This document shows positions 1 to 8,613 of a DNA stretch of 64,000 bases, one piece after another. Where the stretch lies: contig NZ_JBBCMA010000001.1 in the NCBI RefSeq assembly GCF_037152535.1, forward strand, positions 1,860,001-1,924,000, in the 5' to 3' direction. The translations under genes were made by a program, and so were the position numbers. Within the stretch, counting starts at the first letter, position 1, and the number at the start of each line of letters is the position of its first letter. The notes beneath the pieces are model-generated. The model saw only the letters and a list, made by a program, of their open reading frames with translations, ran no database searches and was not told the origin of the DNA. This stretch comes from Leclercia sp. AS011. Lineage in GTDB: Bacteria; Pseudomonadota; Gammaproteobacteria; Enterobacterales; Enterobacteriaceae.

Positions 1-251
1 TGCTGATGGCGGGCATCGTGGTGGTGCTGATCGGTATGGTGGCGAACATCTTCCTGCAGCTGCCGGCTCTGCACCTGGCCATCAGCGCCGTGTTCATCCT
101 GATCTCCTCCGGGGCGATCCTGATGGAAACCAGCAACATCATTCATGGCGGCGAGACCAACTACATCCGCGCTACCGTGAGCCTGTATGTGTCGCTGTAT
201 AACATCTTTGTCAGCCTGCTGAGCATCCTCGGCTTCGCCAGCCGCGATTAA
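1..251 (+). CDS. yccA: YccA, C-terminal part of a BAX inhibitor-1 family inner-membrane protein
   Basis: The reading frame enters from the left edge and ends at the TAA at 249-251, so only about the last 82 residues are present; the E. coli protein is about 219 aa. The visible part is very hydrophobic, with three or four membrane segments, and ends in [12 protein letters not shown], which matches the YccA C-terminus as I know it. In E. coli YccA is an inner-membrane substrate and modulator of the FtsH protease and belongs to the Bax inhibitor/TMBIM family. The internal ATG at 6 is not the real start. A strong terminator follows 20 bp after the stop. Confidence 0.93.
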   Translation, partial: LMAGIVVVLIGMVANIFLQLPALHLAISAVFILISSGAILMETSNIIHGGETNYIRATVSLYVSLYNIFVSLLSILGFASRD

Positions 252-270
252 CCGACAGTGCTGTATCAAA

Positions 271-299
271 AGCCCCGCTTATGCGGGGCTTTCTTTTTT
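271..299 (+). terminator. Rho-independent terminator of yccA
   Basis: AGCCCCGC at 271-278 pairs with GCGGGGCT at 283-290 around a TTAT loop. A T-rich run follows at 291-299. It ends yccA transcription before tusE. Confidence 0.9.
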
Positions 300-337
300 G
301 GTAAACTGCCGCGGTTTTCGATAAACCTGTGATGATT

Positions 338-667
338 ATGCTGAACTTTGAAGGTAAAGAGATTGAGACCGATAGCGAAGGCTATCTGAAAGAGACCAGC
401 CAGTGGAGCGAAGGGCTGGCGGCTGTCATTGCCGAAAAAGAGTCTATCGCCCTGACGCCGGAGCACTGGGAAGTGGTGCGGTTCGTGCGTGATTTCTATC
501 TGGAATTTAATACCTCTCCCGCCATTCGCATGCTGGTGAAAGCGATGGCCAATAAGTATGGCGAGGAGAAAGGCAACAGCCGCTATCTGTATCGTCTGTT
601 CCCGAAAGGCCCGGCAAAACAGGCGACCAAGATCGCCGGCCTGCCTAAGCCCGTGAAGTGCATTTAA
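338..667 (+). CDS. tusE: TusE, sulfur-relay protein for tRNA 2-thiolation
   Basis: 109 aa from the ATG at 338 ([12 protein letters not shown]), which matches the E. coli TusE start. In-frame ATGs at 329 and 332 would add three residues that the orthologue lacks, and none of the three has a clear Shine-Dalgarno sequence. TusE receives persulfide sulfur from TusBCD and passes it to MnmA for 2-thiouridine at the wobble position of Lys, Glu and Gln tRNAs. The penultimate residue, Cys108 in ...KPVKCI, is the sulfur-carrying cysteine of the DsrC/TusE family. The stop codon at 665-667 interlocks with the stop of the convergent acyP gene. Confidence 0.95.
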   Translation: MLNFEGKEIETDSEGYLKETSQWSEGLAAVIAEKESIALTPEHWEVVRFVRDFYLEFNTSPAIRMLVKAMANKYGEEKGNSRYLYRLFPKGPAKQATKIAGLPKPVKCI

Positions 668-945
668 TAGCGAATACCGAAATTAACGTATTCCCGCTCG
701 GGTTGATGTGGTTCTGACAGGACCTTTTCAACCCGGGCGATGCGCGGCCCGCCCGCCTTAAGCCAGGCGAGCAGTTTGTCGACCTGCTCCGCTTCACCGC
801 AGGCTACCACCTCGACGCTGCCGTCATCCATATTGCGCGCGTACCCGGTCAACCCCAGATCTGTGGCTTCACGCTGCGTGCTGTAACGAAAGCCAACCCC
901 CTGAACCGTGCCGTGAACCCACGCGATAGTGCAGACTTTTGCCAT
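664..945 (-). CDS. acyP: Acylphosphatase
   Basis: 93 aa from the ATG at 945, preceded by a GGGGAAAG ribosome site. Acylphosphatases hydrolyse carboxyl-phosphate bonds in small acyl phosphates. The family signature is visible: [11 protein letters not shown] around residues 15-25 contains the phosphate-binding loop and catalytic Arg, and the catalytic Asn lies in [12 protein letters not shown] around residue 38. A longer open frame upstream has no support and runs into the araC gene. The last four bases overlap the tusE stop tail to tail. Confidence 0.94.
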   Translation of the reverse strand: MAKVCTIAWVHGTVQGVGFRYSTQREATDLGLTGYARNMDDGSVEVVACGEAEQVDKLLAWLKAGGPRIARVEKVLSEPHQPEREYVNFGIRY

Positions 946-1006
946 ACTCTTTCCCCTTATCCGTGCCAGGCCCTGACCACAAGAATAGCAAATTATGGCC
1001 TGACGA

Positions 1007-1795
1007 TTAGCGTAACGTTTTGGGTAAACAGCCGTAATGCTGGCGAAAACGGGCCGTAAAACGCGAGCTGGAAAGATACCCGCACTGCATAGCGATCTCA
1101 CCGACCGGCAGCCGGGTCGACTGAAGCTGAGAGAGCGCCACCGCCATACGCACCTCCTCCACAATCTGGCGAAAGCTGTGCGACTCTTCGCGCAAGCGCC
1201 GACGCAGGGTCGGCACGCTGACGGCCAGACGACTGGCAACATCCTGCGCGGTCCATGCCCGGCCGGGTGACATCATGATGAACTGTCGCACCTGTTCCGT
1301 GAGATTGATATTGCGCTCGATAAGCAGCGGCCCCGCCACCCCGTCGTGCAGCAGCGCCAGCAGCAGCCCGAAGGCCTGATGCTTTTGCAATTCGTCGGGA
1401 AAATCATGCCGCACCGCATGCAGCAGATTGCCCCACATAAAGCCCAGTCCTTCGCTGAGCGGTGCGCAGAGCGAGTCGGTTTTGCTCCGCGGCCACGCCT
1501 GCAGGTAACGGGTTTTAAACTCCGCAATAATGTCCGGTGACAACAGCAGCAAATCAGAATGAAAAATACCCTGCGCAGGCTGATTAATGATTTCCATCGG
1601 CGTATTGGCCGGGATGATGATTAACTCATCGGGCGTGGCGACCAGGCGGCTATCCTCATGAATAATCACCTTACTGCCGTGCGTAATATGACAGATGGCA
1701 GGATAGAAAAGCTTAACCTGGTGCAGGCGATGCATTTTGCTGGCATTGACCTCAGCCGCGGTCAGATGTTTATGTTGAAAATGAAAATCCTGCAC
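1007..1795 (-). CDS. AraC-family transcriptional regulator
   Basis: 262 aa. The N-terminal part (about 1-150) looks like a cupin-type sensing domain. Residues about 165-262 carry the two helix-turn-helix units of AraC/XylS regulators, including [19 protein letters not shown] and the second-helix region [20 protein letters not shown]. The start is a GTG at 1793-1795 with an AGGGGTGG ribosome site that overlaps the stop codon of the upstream PEBP gene, so the two are probably translationally coupled. This gene is not at this place in E. coli. The target and inducer are unknown; regulation of the neighbouring PEBP gene or of itself is only inferred. Confidence 0.85.
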   Translation of the reverse strand: MQDFHFQHKHLTAAEVNASKMHRLHQVKLFYPAICHITHGSKVIIHEDSRLVATPDELIIIPANTPMEIINQPAQGIFHSDLLLLSPDIIAEFKTRYLQAWPRSKTDSLCAPLSEGLGFMWGNLLHAVRHDFPDELQKHQAFGLLLALLHDGVAGPLLIERNINLTEQVRQFIMMSPGRAWTAQDVASRLAVSVPTLRRRLREESHSFRQIVEEVRMAVALSQLQSTRLPVGEIAMQCGYLSSSRFTARFRQHYGCLPKTLR

Positions 1796-1805
1796 CGGGC
1801 CACCC

Positions 1806-2363
1806 CTATCTTGCGTATGTTGCGGTTAATTGCGCCTTCGCCAGCGCGTGGCTGTTGAGCATAAAGCCGACCAGCGCGCCGCTGGCGTTTTCATCAATGG
1901 GCAGCTTATCCACATCCAGCGCCCAGACGGTGATCTGGTACGGGTGAGGCTTGTCTCCCTCCGGCGGGCACGCACCGCCAAAGCCAGAGTAACCGAAATC
2001 ATTACGTCCCTGTACCGCCCCTGCGGGTAATTTCTCGTTATTCTGGTTTCCGGCACCGGCGGGCAGGTCCCGGGTTTGTGCCGGTATGTTCACCACCGTC
2101 CAGTGCCACCAGCCGCTGCCGGTCGGCGCTGCGGGATCATAAACGGTAATGGCAAAACTTTTGGTGCCCGGCGGCTGGTTTTTCCATGTCAGCTGCGGCG
2201 ATTGATTGTCGCCATGACAGCCAAACCCGTTGAAGACCTGATTCTGTGTTAATCGCTGTTCAGCCGAAATATCCCGGCTGTTGAGGCTGAAAGGTAATGC
2301 CGCTGAGACAGTAAAACTCATCCCCGCCAGAGTGACTGCTGCGATTGCAATGTGCTTTTTCAT
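1806..2363 (-). CDS. YbhB/YbcL-type PEBP protein, secreted
   Basis: 185 aa from the ATG at 2363, with an AAAGGAAA ribosome site. An N-terminal signal peptide (MKKHIAIAAVTLAGMSFTVSA) predicts periplasmic export. The rest is a phosphatidylethanolamine-binding/Raf kinase inhibitor-like fold, with DPAAPTGSGWWHWTVVNIP and HPYQITVWALD as family motifs. The closest relative I recognise is E. coli YbcL, carried on a prophage in K-12; a uropathogenic allele has been reported to dampen neutrophil migration. Ligand and role here are unknown. It is the first gene of a two-gene unit with the AraC regulator 10 bp downstream, a pair inserted between acyP and rlmI relative to E. coli. Confidence 0.85.
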   Translation of the reverse strand: MKKHIAIAAVTLAGMSFTVSAALPFSLNSRDISAEQRLTQNQVFNGFGCHGDNQSPQLTWKNQPPGTKSFAITVYDPAAPTGSGWWHWTVVNIPAQTRDLPAGAGNQNNEKLPAGAVQGRNDFGYSGFGGACPPEGDKPHPYQITVWALDVDKLPIDENASGALVGFMLNSHALAKAQLTATYAR

Positions 2364-2538
2364 TAGAGTTTCCTTTTGCTGAGCTGGAAACCACACTGTA
2401 AATCCCGCAGCAAAGGGGTAATGTGCCAGAGCGATTTTGATTTGTGCCGAAACGCTCAATAGTGTCCGCAGATGATTGCCACTGACCATCTGTGCTACTC
2501 TACGCGCCATTTCCCTGGAATCGACAGAATAGTAAATT

Positions 2539-3729
2539 ATGAGTGTACGTTTAGTGTTAGCCAAAGGGCGCGATAAATCCTTGTTGCGCCGCCATCCCTG
2601 GGTCTTCTCCGGCGCGGTTGCGCGTATGGAAGGCAAAGCCAGTCTCGGTGAAACCATCGATATCGTTGATCATCAGGGGAAATGGTTAGCGCGCGGCGCA
2701 TACTCGCCAGCATCGCAGATCCGCGCCCGCGTCTGGACCTTCGATAAAGATGAAACCATCGACATCGACTTCTTCGTTCGTCGTCTGCAGCAGGCACAGC
2801 AGTGGCGTGACTGGCTGGCAAAACGCGACGGGCTGGACAGCTATCGCCTCATCGCCGGTGAGTCCGACGGCCTACCGGGCGTGACCATCGACCGTTTCGG
2901 TAACTTCCTGGTGCTGCAGCTGTTAAGCGCCGGGGCTGAATATCAGCGCGCGGCGTTAATCAGCGCCCTGCAGGCGCAGTATCCCGAGTGCGCCATTTAC
3001 GATCGCAGCGACGTTGCGGTGCGTAAAAAAGAGGGAATGGAGCTGACCCAGGGCCCGGTCACCGGTGAACTGCCGCCTGCCCTGCTGCCTATCGAAGAGC
3101 ACGGCATGAAACTGCTGGTGGATATTCAGGGCGGCCATAAGACCGGTTACTACCTCGATCAGCGCGACAGCCGTCTGGCGACCCGCCAGTATGTTGCCGA
3201 TAAACGTGTACTGAACTGCTTCTCCTACACCGGCGGCTTTGCGGTTTCGGCCCTGATGGGCGGCTGCAGCCAGGTGGTGAGCGTGGATACCTCGCAGGAA
3301 GCGCTGGACGTGGCAAAGCAGAACGTTGAGCTGAACAAGCTGGATCTGAGCAAAGCCGAATTTGTCCGCGACGATGTCTTTAAACTGCTGCGCAAATACC
3401 GCGACCAGGGCGAGAAGTTTGACGTGATCGTGATGGATCCGCCGAAGTTCGTGGAAAATAAAAACCAGCTGATGGGGGCCTGCCGCGGCTATAAAGACAT
3501 CAACATGCTGGCGATCCAGCTGCTTAACCCGGGCGGGGTGCTGCTGACCTTCTCCTGTTCTGGCCTAATGACCACCGAATTGTTCCAGAAAATTATCGCC
3601 GATGCCGCTGTAGATGCCGGGCGTGATGTACAATTTATAGAGCAGTTCCGTCAGGCGGCCGATCATCCGGTGATCGCTACCTATCCGGAAGGGCTGTATC
3701 TGAAAGGATTTGCCTGTCGCATCATGTAA
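2539..3729 (+). CDS. rlmI: RlmI, 23S rRNA m5C1962 methyltransferase
   Basis: 396 aa, the same length as E. coli RlmI, which methylates C5 of cytosine 1962 of 23S rRNA using SAM. The N-terminal PUA-like RNA-binding region (about 1-80) is followed by an [12 protein letters not shown] segment and a Rossmann methyltransferase domain with the SAM motif [15 protein letters not shown], the VMDPPKF motif, and FSCSG with the catalytic cysteine. It is transcribed away from the inserted ybcL-like gene, so its promoter lies in the 175-bp gap 2364-2538. The stop at 3727-3729 abuts the heat-shock promoter of hspQ. Confidence 0.96.
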   Translation: MSVRLVLAKGRDKSLLRRHPWVFSGAVARMEGKASLGETIDIVDHQGKWLARGAYSPASQIRARVWTFDKDETIDIDFFVRRLQQAQQWRDWLAKRDGLDSYRLIAGESDGLPGVTIDRFGNFLVLQLLSAGAEYQRAALISALQAQYPECAIYDRSDVAVRKKEGMELTQGPVTGELPPALLPIEEHGMKLLVDIQGGHKTGYYLDQRDSRLATRQYVADKRVLNCFSYTGGFAVSALMGGCSQVVSVDTSQEALDVAKQNVELNKLDLSKAEFVRDDVFKLLRKYRDQGEKFDVIVMDPPKFVENKNQLMGACRGYKDINMLAIQLLNPGGVLLTFSCSGLMTTELFQKIIADAAVDAGRDVQFIEQFRQAADHPVIATYPEGLYLKGFACRIM

Positions 3730-4107
<378 letters not shown>

Positions 4108-4110
4108 CGA

Positions 4111-4145
4111 AAAACCCGGCAGCCAGGCTGACCGGGTTTTTTTTA
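4111..4145 (+). terminator. Bidirectional terminator between hspQ and yccU
   Basis: AAAACCCGG at 4111-4119 pairs with CCGGGTTTT at 4132-4140, followed by T residues. The A-run on the left makes it work in the opposite direction too, for yccU, whose stop is at 4146-4148. Confidence 0.88.
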
Positions 4146-4559
4146 TTACTTCGCCATCCCCAGGCGAGGGATCTCAATTGCCGGACAGCGGTCCATCACC
4201 ACATTCATGCCTGCGTCTCGCGCCAGCACCGCCGCCTGTTCGTTAATCACCCCGAGCTGTAACCACAGGGTTTTCGCCCCGACCGCAATGGCTTCCTGGG
4301 CCACGCCCCAGGCGGCTTCCGAATTACGGAACACATCCACCATATCGATTTTTTCCGGTACCTCCGTCAGGGTGCCATACCCCTGCTGACCTAACAGCGT
4401 TTTACCTGCCACTTTTGGCGATACCGGGATCACGTGATAGCCCTGTTCGAGCAGATATTTCATTACCCGGTAACTGGGACGATCGGGCTTGTCGCTCGCG
4501 CCTACCAGCGCAATGGTTCGGGTGGTGGAAAGGATCTCCGCAATATCGTTCTGTTTCAT
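4146..4559 (-). CDS. yccU: YccU, CoA-binding domain protein
   Basis: 137 aa, starting MKQNDIAEILSTTRTIALVGAS at the ATG at 4559 behind an AGGAGGAAT ribosome site. The single domain is a Rossmann-like CoA-binding fold (IALVGASDKPDRPSYRVMKYL as the nucleotide loop), similar to the N-terminal part of succinyl-CoA ligase alpha subunits. The E. coli protein has the same length; its biological role is not known to me. An open frame extends upstream, but the ribosome site and orthologue length fix the start. Confidence 0.93.
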   Translation of the reverse strand: MKQNDIAEILSTTRTIALVGASDKPDRPSYRVMKYLLEQGYHVIPVSPKVAGKTLLGQQGYGTLTEVPEKIDMVDVFRNSEAAWGVAQEAIAVGAKTLWLQLGVINEQAAVLARDAGMNVVMDRCPAIEIPRLGMAK

Positions 4560-4730
4560 GAAATTCCTCCTGGCGTATTCAACATCAATATCAATGCAGT
4601 GAGAGCAACCGGCTATCCCATACGTCTGTATGAGGGCAAATTGCCAGATCATATCTATACGTTAGTAAACATGATTGAAGAAAAATTTTGATACATTATT
4701 CGAGACGCGAGTCTTTTAAGAGGGCTTTTT

Positions 4731-5393
4731 ATGAAAACCGGCATTGCCTGGAGTCTGTTTGCGCTGCTCATGCCGGTTTGCGTTTTTGCCACAACGCTGC
4801 GGCTCTCTACGGACATCGACCTTCTGGTACTGGACGGAAAAAAAGTCTCCAGTTCCCTGCTGCGCGGTGCGGACAGCATCGAGCTGGATAATGGCCCGCA
4901 TCAGATTGTATTTCGGGTAGAGAAGACCATTCGCCTCGGCAATCATGAAGAACGGGTCTACATCTCCCCTCCGCTGGTCGCCAGCTTTAACACCCAGCGC
5001 ATCAGTCAGGTTAATTTTAGCCTTCCCCGGCTGGAAACAGAAAAAGAGTCGCAACTTTTTGATCGTTCGCCGCATATTGAATTACTGGATGGCGATGCGA
5101 CTCCGATTCCGGTGAAGCTGGATATTCTGGCAATTACCGATACGCCGACCGGCGTGAACTATGAGTACGATACCGAGCGTTACAACAAAGCCGGTCATAG
5201 CGCCTCGATACCGGAATTCTCCACCACGATGGCCGATGATAGTACCCTGCTGTCCGGCGTATCCGAGCTGGATATGCCGCCACCGCAGTCGCAAAATCTG
5301 ACCGAGCAGCGACTCAAATACTGGTTTGCTCAGGCCGATCCTGAAACCCGCAGCCGTTTTCTGCAGTGGGCGAAGCAACAACCCTCGTCCTGA
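4731..5393 (+). CDS. csgI: YccT/CsgI, periplasmic DUF2057 protein, curli inhibitor homologue
   Basis: 220 aa. The signal peptide [20 protein letters not shown] directs export; the mature part begins [16 protein letters not shown]. The protein is DUF2057 and the same length as E. coli YccT, which was reported to inhibit CsgA polymerisation and curli gene expression and was renamed CsgI. The ribosome site is AAGAGGG just before the ATG. It has its own upstream region (4560-4730) shared divergently with yccU. No curli genes are visible in this window. Confidence 0.92.
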   Translation: MKTGIAWSLFALLMPVCVFATTLRLSTDIDLLVLDGKKVSSSLLRGADSIELDNGPHQIVFRVEKTIRLGNHEERVYISPPLVASFNTQRISQVNFSLPRLETEKESQLFDRSPHIELLDGDATPIPVKLDILAITDTPTGVNYEYDTERYNKAGHSASIPEFSTTMADDSTLLSGVSELDMPPPQSQNLTEQRLKYWFAQADPETRSRFLQWAKQQPSS

Positions 5394-5472
5394 GCCGCAA
5401 TTTTTGCCCCTTTCTCTTGCAGCGTCAGGTGCTTCCAGTAATCTGTAACCAGTTAACTAACGGATAGAGATT

Positions 5473-5931
5473 ATGGAACTCACAACCCGCACACTGCCGG
5501 ACCGCAAACATATCGCACTGGTGGCGCACGATCACTGCAAACAGATGCTGCTCAACTGGGTGCAGCGTCACAAATCCCTGCTGGAAAAACATCAGCTGTC
5601 AGCCACCGGAACCACCGGTAATCTGATCCATCGCGAAACCGGGCTGCAGGTGAATGCCTTGCTGAGCGGCCCGATGGGTGGCGACCAGCAGGTGGGCGCG
5701 CTGATTTCAGAGGGGAAGATTGATGTGCTGATCTTCTTCTGGGATCCCCTGAATGCCGTCCCGCACGATCCGGACGTTAAAGCGCTGCTGCGTCTGGCGA
5801 CGGTGTGGAACATTCCGGTCGCCACCAACCTGTCGACGGCGGACTTTATCATCGCCTCGCCGCAGTTTAACGACCAGGTGGAGATTTTGATCCCGGATTA
5901 TCAGCGCTATCTGGCTGAACGTCTGAAGTAA
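5473..5931 (+). CDS. mgsA: Methylglyoxal synthase
   Basis: 152 aa. It converts dihydroxyacetone phosphate to methylglyoxal and phosphate, a bypass of lower glycolysis when phosphate is limiting. The catalytic and substrate-binding residues known from the E. coli enzyme are at the same positions: His19, the GPMGGD loop with Asp71, Asp91 in FFWD, His98 and Asp101 in PHDPD. The length is identical to the family. A REP element lies immediately downstream and separates it from the convergent helD. Confidence 0.96.
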   Translation: MELTTRTLPDRKHIALVAHDHCKQMLLNWVQRHKSLLEKHQLSATGTTGNLIHRETGLQVNALLSGPMGGDQQVGALISEGKIDVLIFFWDPLNAVPHDPDVKALLRLATVWNIPVATNLSTADFIIASPQFNDQVEILIPDYQRYLAERLK

Positions 5932-5941
5932 GTATCCGCAT

Positions 5942-5970
5942 TGCCGGGTGGCGGCTTCGCCTTACCCGGC
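5942..5970. repeat. Single REP-like palindromic unit between mgsA and helD
   Basis: TGCCGGGTGGCGGC, then TTCG, then CCTTACCCGGC forms the imperfect hairpin typical of enterobacterial REP units. It sits exactly between two convergent genes and touches the helD stop codon at 5971-5973. Confidence 0.8.
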
Positions 5971-8025
5971 TCAGGGTTTGCGCGCCACCGGCACATCGAT
6001 GTTTTTCAACATGTCGACAAAACGCGAAGGCTGCTCTTTGTTAAACAGCAGCCAGACGCGGTGACGGGCGCGGGTCATCGCCACGTACAAGAGTCGCCGC
6101 TCTTCCGCATCGGGAAACTCTTCCACCGCCGGCAGCAGGGCCTGTTCCATCACCGATTCACGCGCAGGTGCCGGGAAACCATCGCTTCCTTCCTGCAATC
6201 CCACCACGATCACGTAATCGGCCTGCTGCCCCTTGCTGGCGTGAATGGTCATAAAATCGAGCTGCAGTTTCGGCCAGCGGGTCGCGGCTTTCTCGAGGCT
6301 GGCGGGCTTAAGGTGGTGATAGCGCGCCAGCACCATAATGCGCTCTTCCGGCCTGGCGTAACCGCTCAGTTTATCCAGCAGGGCATCGAGCTGATCCTCT
6401 GCCAGCAGCGTGACCGCTTTTTTGTCCCCTGCCGTCAGGCTGTTCAGCGGTTTTGCCAGCTGATGCGGGTTCTGCTGGATAAACCGGTTGGCGATCTCGC
6501 CGATCCGGTTATTGAAACGGTAGGTGGTATCAAGATCGCAGCGATCGCCCTCGCCAAAGTAGTGGTGGAACGCCGTGGTCAATGACAGCTGCGCCCCGCT
6601 AAAGCGGTAGATCGCCTGCCAGTCATCGCCTACGGCAAACAGAGTGGTGTGCTTGTTCTGCGCCCGCAATGCTGCCAGCAGCGCCGCGCGCTGAGGGGAG
6701 ATATCCTGAAACTCATCCACCAGGATGTGCTTCCACGGACTGATGAAGCGGCCTTTCTCAAGAATAACGATCGCCTGATGGATCAACCCGGAAAAATCGA
6801 CAGCATTCTCCTCCTTGAGGGCGGTTTTCCACGCTTTTAACAACGGGGCCATTAACTTCACCCGTTTTGTGAACAGGGCCCGCACCTCTTCGGGCGCGCC
6901 GGCAATCATCTCGGCCTGCGCACCGCCGTGCATGCGCATCAGGCTCACCCAGCGATCGAGGCGCGGGGCCAGCCGACGTGCCAGCTTCTCGTTTTGCCAG
7001 AAACTGCCTTCCGGTACGCTCCAGTCAAGCTCCTCTTCCAGCCACTGACGCCAGCCCTTGGCCTGCGCTTTTTTCTCGCTGCACTGCTGTTGCCATGCCT
7101 CGATAAATATCTGCTGTCGCGCCACGGTGTCATTCTCAAGCTTGCTGACGACCGGCACTTTTTTGCTTCCCTGCTGGATGATGTGCAGGGCAAGGGAGTG
7201 GAAGGTCCTGGCGGTAATATCCCGGGTGTGCAGCCGGGCCTCGATCCGCTCGTCCATCTCCTGCGCGGCCTTGCGGCCAAACGCCAGGAGTAAGATTTGC
7301 TCGGGAGCGGCTTCATTGCGGGTCAGGAGCCAGCCTGCCCGGGCAACCAGCACCGAGGTTTTACCGCTACCGGCTCCCGCCAGCACCAGCAGCGACTGCT
7401 CACCGTTAACCACCGCCCGGGCCTGGGCCGGGTTCAGCGGGGATGACTCAATCCCGGCAAAAAAGTCGGCATACTGGCTGAGCATGGCGGTGGTCCACGC
7501 CTGGTTATGCGCCAGCCGGCTCTGGTCAATATCCTCCAGCCAGGCCCGACACTGACGCCAGGCTTCCCGGCAGTTATCAAACTCTTCCAGACGGGAAACC
7601 GACAGCGGGAGAGCCTGAATCGCCTGGTTAATTTTCTGCTGCAGGCCCAGGGTTTTGTCCCGCGTCAGCCAGCTGTTTTGCGCGTTGCTGGTGGCAATGT
7701 CATTCAGCGCGTTTTGCAGCACCTGCGCTGCCACCTCACTCATTTCAGCACTCCATTGCTGCCAGAGCGTGTTCAGATGGTGGTGAAAACGCTGGGTCTC
7801 CGCCCACTCCGTCCCGTGCAGACGCACCACTTTCTCTTCGGGCAGGACAAACTCCAGCTCGCCCCAGACCAGGCCGCGCTTACAGTGAATGGCCAGTAGC
7901 TGGTTGAAGGGAATAAGATATTCATGGCGTTCACCGGAGACTTTCACTCCGGCGTTGAGCAGAACGACTTTGTCGTACGGATGTTGTGCCAGGCGTTTGC
8001 CTAACGAAGTTGCTTTCAGTTCCAT
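5971..8025 (-). CDS. helD: DNA helicase IV
   Basis: 684 aa, identical in length to E. coli HelD, an SF1 (UvrD/Rep-like) 3'-5' ATP-dependent DNA helicase linked to RecF-pathway recombination. The unusual N-terminal extension (about 1-190) of this family is present. The Walker A motif is AGAGSGKTS at 216-224, motif II is VDEFQDISP, and the C-terminal motif VI is YVAMTRARHRVWLL. The gene is intact. It is divergent from yccF, with the shared promoter region at 8026-8148. Confidence 0.96.
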   Translation of the reverse strand: MELKATSLGKRLAQHPYDKVVLLNAGVKVSGERHEYLIPFNQLLAIHCKRGLVWGELEFVLPEEKVVRLHGTEWAETQRFHHHLNTLWQQWSAEMSEVAAQVLQNALNDIATSNAQNSWLTRDKTLGLQQKINQAIQALPLSVSRLEEFDNCREAWRQCRAWLEDIDQSRLAHNQAWTTAMLSQYADFFAGIESSPLNPAQARAVVNGEQSLLVLAGAGSGKTSVLVARAGWLLTRNEAAPEQILLLAFGRKAAQEMDERIEARLHTRDITARTFHSLALHIIQQGSKKVPVVSKLENDTVARQQIFIEAWQQQCSEKKAQAKGWRQWLEEELDWSVPEGSFWQNEKLARRLAPRLDRWVSLMRMHGGAQAEMIAGAPEEVRALFTKRVKLMAPLLKAWKTALKEENAVDFSGLIHQAIVILEKGRFISPWKHILVDEFQDISPQRAALLAALRAQNKHTTLFAVGDDWQAIYRFSGAQLSLTTAFHHYFGEGDRCDLDTTYRFNNRIGEIANRFIQQNPHQLAKPLNSLTAGDKKAVTLLAEDQLDALLDKLSGYARPEERIMVLARYHHLKPASLEKAATRWPKLQLDFMTIHASKGQQADYVIVVGLQEGSDGFPAPARESVMEQALLPAVEEFPDAEERRLLYVAMTRARHRVWLLFNKEQPSRFVDMLKNIDVPVARKP

Positions 8026-8148
8026 GTCCAGCCCGATCCACGACGTGAGTAATTGCCTGATAGTTTAACTGCCAGTTTTCAGGTGCTCCAGCGCAAAAAA
8101 ACGTTACAATCAGCAGGGCTTCAACATTACGGAAAGAATTGAGGTTTT

Positions 8149-8595
8149 ATGCGTACCGTTCTGAATATTTTGAATTTTGTCCTGGGTGGTTTTGCCACCA
8201 CGCTCTCCTGGCTGCTGGCGACGCTGATCAGCGTGGTGCTTATCTTCACCCTGCCGCTGACGCGCTCCTGCTGGGAGATCACCAAACTTTCGCTGGTACC
8301 TTACGGTAATGAAGCTGTCCATGTCGACGAGCTGGAGCCTGGCAGCAAAAACGCGCTGATGAATACCGGCGGAACGCTGCTTAACATTCTGTGGCTGATC
8401 TTCTTCGGCTGGTGGCTGTGTCTGATGCACATTGCGGCGGGTATCGCCCAGTGTATTACGCTTATCGGGATCCCTGTCGGGATTGCCAATTTCAAAATTG
8501 CAGCCATCGCCCTGTGGCCTGTCGGACGCCGGGTCGTCCCGGTTGAAGTGGCTCGCGCCGCGCGGGAAGCCAACGCCCGCCGTCGTTTTCCGTAA
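8149..8595 (+). CDS. yccF: YccF, DUF307 inner-membrane protein
   Basis: 148 aa, same length as the E. coli protein. Two hydrophobic stretches flank a conserved segment (PLTRSCWEITKLSLVPYGNEA), and the second half repeats the pattern (FFGWWLCLMHIAAGIAQCIT... IGIPVGIANFKIAAIALWP). The function is unknown. It lies 18 bp before yccS, and the two are probably co-transcribed. Confidence 0.92.
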   Translation: MRTVLNILNFVLGGFATTLSWLLATLISVVLIFTLPLTRSCWEITKLSLVPYGNEAVHVDELEPGSKNALMNTGGTLLNILWLIFFGWWLCLMHIAAGIAQCITLIGIPVGIANFKIAAIALWPVGRRVVPVEVARAAREANARRRFP

Positions 8596-8613
8596 CAAGG
8601 ACCCCGTGCGCTC

